Positions 60,174 to 64,000 of a stretch of 64,000 nucleotides of DNA are shown piece after piece. The notes below the pieces were generated by a model that was not told the DNA's origin, made no database searches, and saw nothing but the letters and a program-made list of their open reading frames with translations. This DNA is from Chitinophaga oryzae (lineage in GTDB: Bacteria; Bacteroidota; Bacteroidia; Chitinophagales; Chitinophagaceae): contig NZ_CP051204.2 of assembly GCF_012516375.2 (NCBI RefSeq), positions 6,386,001 through 6,450,000 on the forward strand, read 5' to 3'. The position numbers and the translations under genes were made by a program. Each line of letters begins with the position of its first letter. Within the stretch, counting starts at the first letter, position 1.

Positions 60174-61268
60174 ATGTGGAACAACACCCGCGTAACGCAA
60201 TTATTGCAAATTGACTATCCCATCTTCCAGGGACCTTTCGGCGGCCGGTTTTCCTCTCCCGAACTGGTGGCCACGGTGTCCAACGCAGGGGGACTGGGCG
60301 GCTACGGCGCTTATACCCTTAGTCCGCAGGAAATCAGGGAAGCAGACCAACAGATCAGGGCGCTCACCCACCGGCCCTATAATCTCAACTTATGGGTATC
60401 CGATGCCGACGCTCCCGGTAGCCCTGTCAGCGATGCGGACTATGCGCTGGCGCAGAAGGTATTTCAACCTTATTTCGAGGCGCTGGGACTGCCTTTTCCG
60501 GAGAAGCCGGCGCCTTTTGAATCGCGGTTTCAGAACCAGCTGCAGACCGTACTGGATATCCGGCCTAAAGTATTCAGTTTTGTCTTCGGTGTTCTGTCTG
60601 CCGATGTCATGGAACAATGCCGCAGGGCCGGCATCATTACTGTCGGCGCCGCCACTACGCCCGACGAAGCGGTAGTGCTCGAAGATGCCGGTGTAGACAT
60701 GATCATCGCCTCCGGGTTTGAGGCAGGTGGTCACCGACCGTCTTTCCTGGCGCCTGCAGAGCGCTCCCTGATGGGAACGTCCGTGTTATTGCAGCTGGTA
60801 CGGGAAAAAGTGAAGGTCCCTGTCATTGCCGCCGGGGGCATCGCTGACGGACGGGGAGCAGCAGCGGCGTTACTGTTAGGCGCAGAAGCCGTACAGATAG
60901 GCACCGCTTTCCTGGCCTGCGATGAATCCAATGCCATGCCCATGCATAAGCAACAGCTGTTTTCCCCTGCTGGCAAACATACTACGCTTACCCGCGCCTT
61001 TACCGGCCGGCTGGGACGCGGCCTCGTCAACAGCATCAGCGAAGACCTCACAGGGAAAGAAAACGCCGTATTGCCGTTCCCGTTACAATCCACGCTGATG
61101 TCTTCCCTCCGTAAGGCAGCTATCGACCAGCAACAGTGGGACAAAGTCTTTTTCTGGAGCGGACAAATAGCCCCATTGCTCCGGCACCGGAAAGCCCAGG
61201 CGCTGATGCAATCGCTCATCACCGATACCGCCGCCTTCTTTGAACGGCCGGCAACAACGCTCGCTTAA
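60174..61268 (+). CDS. nitronate monooxygenase family FMN enzyme
   Basis: 364 residues. FMN barrel with QIDYPIFQGPFGGRFSSPEL, VATVSNAGGLGGYGAYTLSP, phosphate-binding VPVIAAGGIADGRGAAAALL and LGAEAVQIGTAFLACDES. DMIIASGFEAGGHRPSFL holds the conserved H of the class I family. It oxidises nitronates (or is an enoyl reductase-like relative) using FMN and oxygen. 10 bases behind the NTF2-like gene and 11 before the SDR gene. Confidence 0.92.
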   Translation: MWNNTRVTQLLQIDYPIFQGPFGGRFSSPELVATVSNAGGLGGYGAYTLSPQEIREADQQIRALTHRPYNLNLWVSDADAPGSPVSDADYALAQKVFQPYFEALGLPFPEKPAPFESRFQNQLQTVLDIRPKVFSFVFGVLSADVMEQCRRAGIITVGAATTPDEAVVLEDAGVDMIIASGFEAGGHRPSFLAPAERSLMGTSVLLQLVREKVKVPVIAAGGIADGRGAAAALLLGAEAVQIGTAFLACDESNAMPMHKQQLFSPAGKHTTLTRAFTGRLGRGLVNSISEDLTGKENAVLPFPLQSTLMSSLRKAAIDQQQWDKVFFWSGQIAPLLRHRKAQALMQSLITDTAAFFERPATTLA

Positions 61269-61279
61269 AATCCTCCGTC

Positions 61280-62116
61280 ATGCAAACATCCAAAGTATGG
61301 TATATCACCGGCGCCTCACAAGGGCTGGGCCTGAGCCTCGTCAAACAACTGCTGCGCGCCGGTCACCGCGTAGCAGCCACCTCCCGCAATGCAGGACTGT
61401 TACAGGAGGCTACAGGTATTATCGACAAAACCCGTTTCCTGCCGTTGACCGTAAACCTGACCAACCCCGACAGCATTGACGATTCCATCAGGCAAACCAT
61501 TGCCGCTTTCGGAAGAATAGATGTAGTGGTGAACAATGCCGGTTACGGTATGGCCGGCACAGTGGAAGAAGCCCGGGAGCAGGACATCAGGGATATCATC
61601 AATATCAATGTGGTGGCCGCGATAGAAGTGACCAAACGGATATTGCCACTGCTGCGGGAACAAAGAGATGGTTATATTATCAACATCGGTTCCGTGGCAG
61701 GATTTGCCGGCGCTCCGGGATGGGCCGTCTATTCCGCTACCAAAGCAGCGCTGGCCGCTTTCTCAGAAGTGCTGGCCCTCGATGTCGCCGAATTTGGCAT
61801 CCGTGTCACGGTAATAGAACCGGCAGGATTCCGTACGGGATTCCTGACAGAAAATTCGCTCAGCTATACAGCACCGCGGATAGCCGGGTATGAAGCGGTA
61901 AGAAAGACGCAGGAAAGATATCTCGCCATGAACGGGCGGCAGCCCGGCGATCCGGAAAAAGCGGCGGCTATTTTCATAGCGCTGGCAGAACGCCCCGATC
62001 CCCCGCTGCACCTATTCCTGGGCGAAGATGCGTACCTCCGTGCCGCCAAAAAAATAAACGATATGTCCGCAGAACTGGAACAATGGAAACAAACCACTAT
62101 TTCAGCGGATTTTTAA
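61280..62116 (+). CDS. short-chain dehydrogenase/reductase (classical SDR)
   Basis: 278 residues. Cofactor motif YITGASQGLGLSLVKQLL (TGxxxGxG), VNNAGYGMAG (NNAG), catalytic Ser in NIGSVAGFAG and YSATKAALAAF (Y-x-x-x-K). Arg in AATSRNAGLL suggests NADPH. Last gene of the Crp/Fnr-linked run; ends 2 bases before the convergent hypothetical gene. Substrate unknown. Confidence 0.94.
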   Translation: MQTSKVWYITGASQGLGLSLVKQLLRAGHRVAATSRNAGLLQEATGIIDKTRFLPLTVNLTNPDSIDDSIRQTIAAFGRIDVVVNNAGYGMAGTVEEAREQDIRDIININVVAAIEVTKRILPLLREQRDGYIINIGSVAGFAGAPGWAVYSATKAALAAFSEVLALDVAEFGIRVTVIEPAGFRTGFLTENSLSYTAPRIAGYEAVRKTQERYLAMNGRQPGDPEKAAAIFIALAERPDPPLHLFLGEDAYLRAAKKINDMSAELEQWKQTTISADF

Positions 62117-62118
62117 TC

Positions 62119-62814
62119 TTAGCCATTGATGGTTAGTTGATTCCTATAGGCGGCCCGCATCGTGCTGTCCGTCACCACCCGGTTTGCCGCCTCGCCTTTG
62201 GCAGCTATCTCTTCATAAAAACGTTTAGCGCTGGCCGTTAACTTTTGTTGCAGGAGATAGTTGTCAAACGCTTTTTGTGCCAGTGCAACGGAGCCAAAAC
62301 AGCAAAGAAAGTCTATGGGCAGGTTTTGATGACGGGTATCGAAATGTTCATTAAAAGCCACGCCGTTGGCCACCATGAACTGTACCGCCTGATCCGTGTC
62401 CTCCAACAGATCCACCAGCGGCAGCGTATAGGCGACAATCAGTTCACACAACTTCGGGATCACATTGTCCTGGTTGCTGACCGCCATATTCCAGTCCTGC
62501 GTTTTATTCTTCAGCGGTGTCAGGTTTTCCAGCCTTGTCGCGAAGATGGTGCCCGTTGCATTCCCCTCCCGGTGCTGTTGTACCTGCCACCTCTTCAACT
62601 CATTGGAAGCGATGCTCAGATAGGGCCATAGCATGACCCCGCCGCTCCAGTTTTTTACGCTCGACTGAAAATGGATATCGAGATATACTTTTTTATTGCG
62701 GGTGGTCTTCCGGATCGTCTGTGCTTTCTGCATAGGCTTAAAGCCGTGTATTGCCAGCTGTTCTGCGATCTTCGTGCAGGCGGCCAGGAATATATCTCTC
62801 GTTTTTGTCTCCAT
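62119..62814 (-). CDS. conserved hypothetical protein (DUF4304-like)
   Basis: 231 residues from the ATG at 62814 (a TTG at 62823 is possible). No signal or membrane segment. Start TRDIFLAACTKIAEQLAIHG then FKPMQKAQTIRKTTRNKKVY and LDIHFQSSVKNWSGGVMLWP recall DUF4304-type proteins that are often near toxin-immunity genes, but no toxin is here. The assignment is weak. Confidence 0.6.
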   Translation of the reverse strand: METKTRDIFLAACTKIAEQLAIHGFKPMQKAQTIRKTTRNKKVYLDIHFQSSVKNWSGGVMLWPYLSIASNELKRWQVQQHREGNATGTIFATRLENLTPLKNKTQDWNMAVSNQDNVIPKLCELIVAYTLPLVDLLEDTDQAVQFMVANGVAFNEHFDTRHQNLPIDFLCCFGSVALAQKAFDNYLLQQKLTASAKRFYEEIAAKGEAANRVVTDSTMRAAYRNQLTING

Positions 62815-62924
62815 TAATACCAATAATATCAGATACTAAAGTAATGTACGCTCCGCAATTATCATCCTAAAAAACAATATTGACACCATGCTTATCTACA
62901 CTACCTTTCCTGACCGGAGCGATC

Positions 62925-63088
62925 ATGAATCCCGGTGCCGGAAATGATCAGCGTCTTCGCCCGGAAGAGCTGGAATAGGCTAACGGTGGTTACTTTGAAT
63001 ACAGGATGAAGGATGGCGCAGCGATGATCCTGTTAAGCCCGCCGCTGCCAACCCGCAGCAGGCCGAATTTTTTGAATGGCCTGATTAA
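62925..63088 (+). other. possible decayed coding remnant in a 328-base intergenic stretch
   Basis: The stretch 62815-63142 has no intact gene. One frame from an ATG at 62925 reads NDQRLRPEELE, stop (TAG 62976-62978), then ANGGYFEYRMKDGAAM. A neighbouring frame continues with protein-like PAAANPQQAEFFEWPD before TAA at 63086-63088. An internal stop plus an apparent frame change suggest a dead short gene. No family was recognised. Confidence 0.3.
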
Positions 63089-63130
63089 TATATTTTTTGC
63101 AACTGTGTTTCATTTTTAAAATACATCCCC

Positions 63131-63138
63131 TATATTTG
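63131..63138 (+). promoter_or_regulatory. -7 promoter element of the His/Cys-rich membrane protein gene
   Basis: TATATTTG matches TAnnTTTG, 4 bases before the ATG at 63143, which predicts a leaderless or very short-leader transcript, as for tetR. No -33 TTTG at proper spacing. Confidence 0.5.
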
Positions 63139-63142
63139 CTGT

Positions 63143-63469
63143 ATGCACCCAAAACCATTTGACATCACCCGCAGACTACTGGCCTTCATGCTGATGGCCC
63201 TGCTGGTGTTTGTGCAGATGGTAAAACTGCTTCACCATCACCCGGCCAACAGCCAGGGCTATATGACGCAGCATCATGAGCAGCAGGTCCATACATCGCA
63301 TGCCTGCGACATCTGCGATTTTCAGCTCGCCAAAGATGCTACCGTCCCTGATTTTCTCTCCACTCCGCAGCTACTATCCACTCCATACACTACACTTTCC
63401 GTTTTTACAGCTGACTGGCATCCGGGCGTACAACAGGTGCAGGCCGGCAGAGGGCCTCCTGCCGCGTGA
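63143..63469 (+). CDS. small His/Cys-rich membrane-anchored protein
   Basis: 108 residues. One N-terminal hydrophobic segment (about 10-28, LLAFMLMALLVFVQMVKLL) followed by LHHHPANSQGYMTQHHEQQ and HTSHACDICDFQLAKDA with a C-x-x-C motif, then a Ser/Thr-rich tail. Similar small Bacteroidota proteins of unknown function, related to DUF2946, carry His clusters and C-x-x-C and occur next to metal or cytochrome genes. The ABC ATPase gene follows 57 bases later. Metal binding is inference. Confidence 0.75.
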   Translation: MHPKPFDITRRLLAFMLMALLVFVQMVKLLHHHPANSQGYMTQHHEQQVHTSHACDICDFQLAKDATVPDFLSTPQLLSTPYTTLSVFTADWHPGVQQVQAGRGPPAA

Positions 63470-63526
63470 TTCCCTCCACGACACCACTTCCTTTCCTGTT
63501 TCATTGTACCCGTATTGCTGTAACTT

Positions 63527-64000
63527 ATGCTGCAAGCTATTGCGTTGACCAAAACATTTGGTGGGCATACCGCGCTGCATGCGCTGGACCTGTCTGTAGC
63601 CAAAGGTGAAATTTTCTGCCTGCTGGGGCCTAATGGCGCCGGCAAAACCACTACCATCAGTTGTTTTCTGGGTTTTCAGGCGCCCACCTCCGGGCAGGCG
63701 CTGGTAAACGGTATACCTGTATTCCGTCAGCCGCAGGAAGCGCGGCGGCATCTCGCCTATATACCCGAGACCGTTACCTTATACCCTTACCTGAGCGGCC
63801 TGGAGAACCTGACTTTTTTCCATTCGCTCACCGGGGAACAACTGTCCAGGGAAACGGCCATCGGTTTGTTGCTGGATGCCGGTTTGCAGGAATCCGCCCT
63901 TCACCGGCCGGTGCAGGGTTACTCCAAAGGGATGCGGCAGAAAGTAGGCATCGCTATCGCTACGGCTAAAAATGCAGGCGCCCTGCTGCTGGACGAGCCC
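63527..64000 (+). CDS. ABC transporter ATP-binding protein (cut by the right edge)
   Basis: The ATG at 63527 starts a frame open to the end of the window (158 codons). Walker A is LLGPNGAGKTTTISCFLGF, Q-loop region YIPETVTLYPYLSGLENL, signature-like GYSKGMRQKVGIAIA, and the window ends in the Walker B LLLDEP. The GPNGAGKTT and YSKGMRQK wording is that of CcmA/NatA-like ABC-2 exporters, which pair with a separate membrane permease, presumably encoded beyond the window. Together with the His/Cys-rich protein it may be a metal- or cytochrome-related unit. Confidence 0.92.
   Translation, partial: MLQAIALTKTFGGHTALHALDLSVAKGEIFCLLGPNGAGKTTTISCFLGFQAPTSGQALVNGIPVFRQPQEARRHLAYIPETVTLYPYLSGLENLTFFHSLTGEQLSRETAIGLLLDAGLQESALHRPVQGYSKGMRQKVGIAIATAKNAGALLLDEP

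Overview
The window is chromosomal DNA of a Bacteroidota bacterium, most likely a Chitinophaga-like member of the Chitinophagaceae. The grounds are two SusC/SusD outer-membrane loci with ECF sigma/FecR regulator pairs, TonB-dependent receptors with a carboxypeptidase-regulatory-like N-terminus, many AraC/HxlR/Crp one-component regulators, start codons without clear Shine-Dalgarno sequences, and promoters of the Bacteroidota type (TAnnTTTG at -7). I saw no tRNA, rRNA, CRISPR array, phage or insertion-sequence transposase.

Layout. 1-4.7 kb: HlyD/EmrB-type efflux pair (left member cut by the window edge), a divergent reductase-fold protein, a Crp/Fnr regulator and a siderophore-interacting protein (SIP). 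4.8-9.1 kb: secreted DUF5694 protein, AraC regulator, and a TetR regulator whose gene is bracketed by two near-identical operators and followed by two Asp-nucleophile alpha/beta hydrolases, one cytosolic and one exported. 9.2-17.6 kb: a leftward operon for an RND pump (adaptor, pump, TolC) plus an MFS pump, next to two tandem regulators that fuse an HMA-like metal-binding domain to an AraC-type helix-turn-helix. 17.7-22.6 kb: WG-repeat lipoprotein, AraC, PEBP-like protein, HxlR regulator and an imine-reductase-like dehydrogenase.

22.7-25.4 kb: a cobalamin riboswitch and metE (B12-independent methionine synthase). 25.4-33.5 kb: an iron-siderophore uptake module, SIP plus two half-size ABC transporters (arranged like IrtAB/YbtPQ) divergent from a PchR-like AraC regulator and a TonB-dependent siderophore receptor. 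33.6-42.7 kb: Nif3-like protein and a first SUS-type locus (ECF sigma, FecR, SusC, SusD, phosphodiesterase). Here the sigma gene ends inside a long inverted repeat and fecR carries a one-base frameshift. 42.7-51.5 kb: SRPBCC protein and a second, intact SUS-type locus on the other strand (ECF sigma, FecR, SusC, SusD, TlpA-like thioredoxin).

51.5-62.8 kb: a redox/stress region with an alpha/beta hydrolase, a FAD-Rieske oxidoreductase, manganese catalase, a DsbA-like protein, an OBAP-family lipoprotein operon ending in a 27-residue SPW-type mini-ORF, and a Crp/Fnr regulator followed by YceI, an NTF2-fold protein, nitronate monooxygenase and an SDR. 63.1-64 kb: a His/Cys-rich membrane protein and an ABC ATPase cut by the right edge.

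All functional names come from motifs and family resemblance read by eye; no database search was run.
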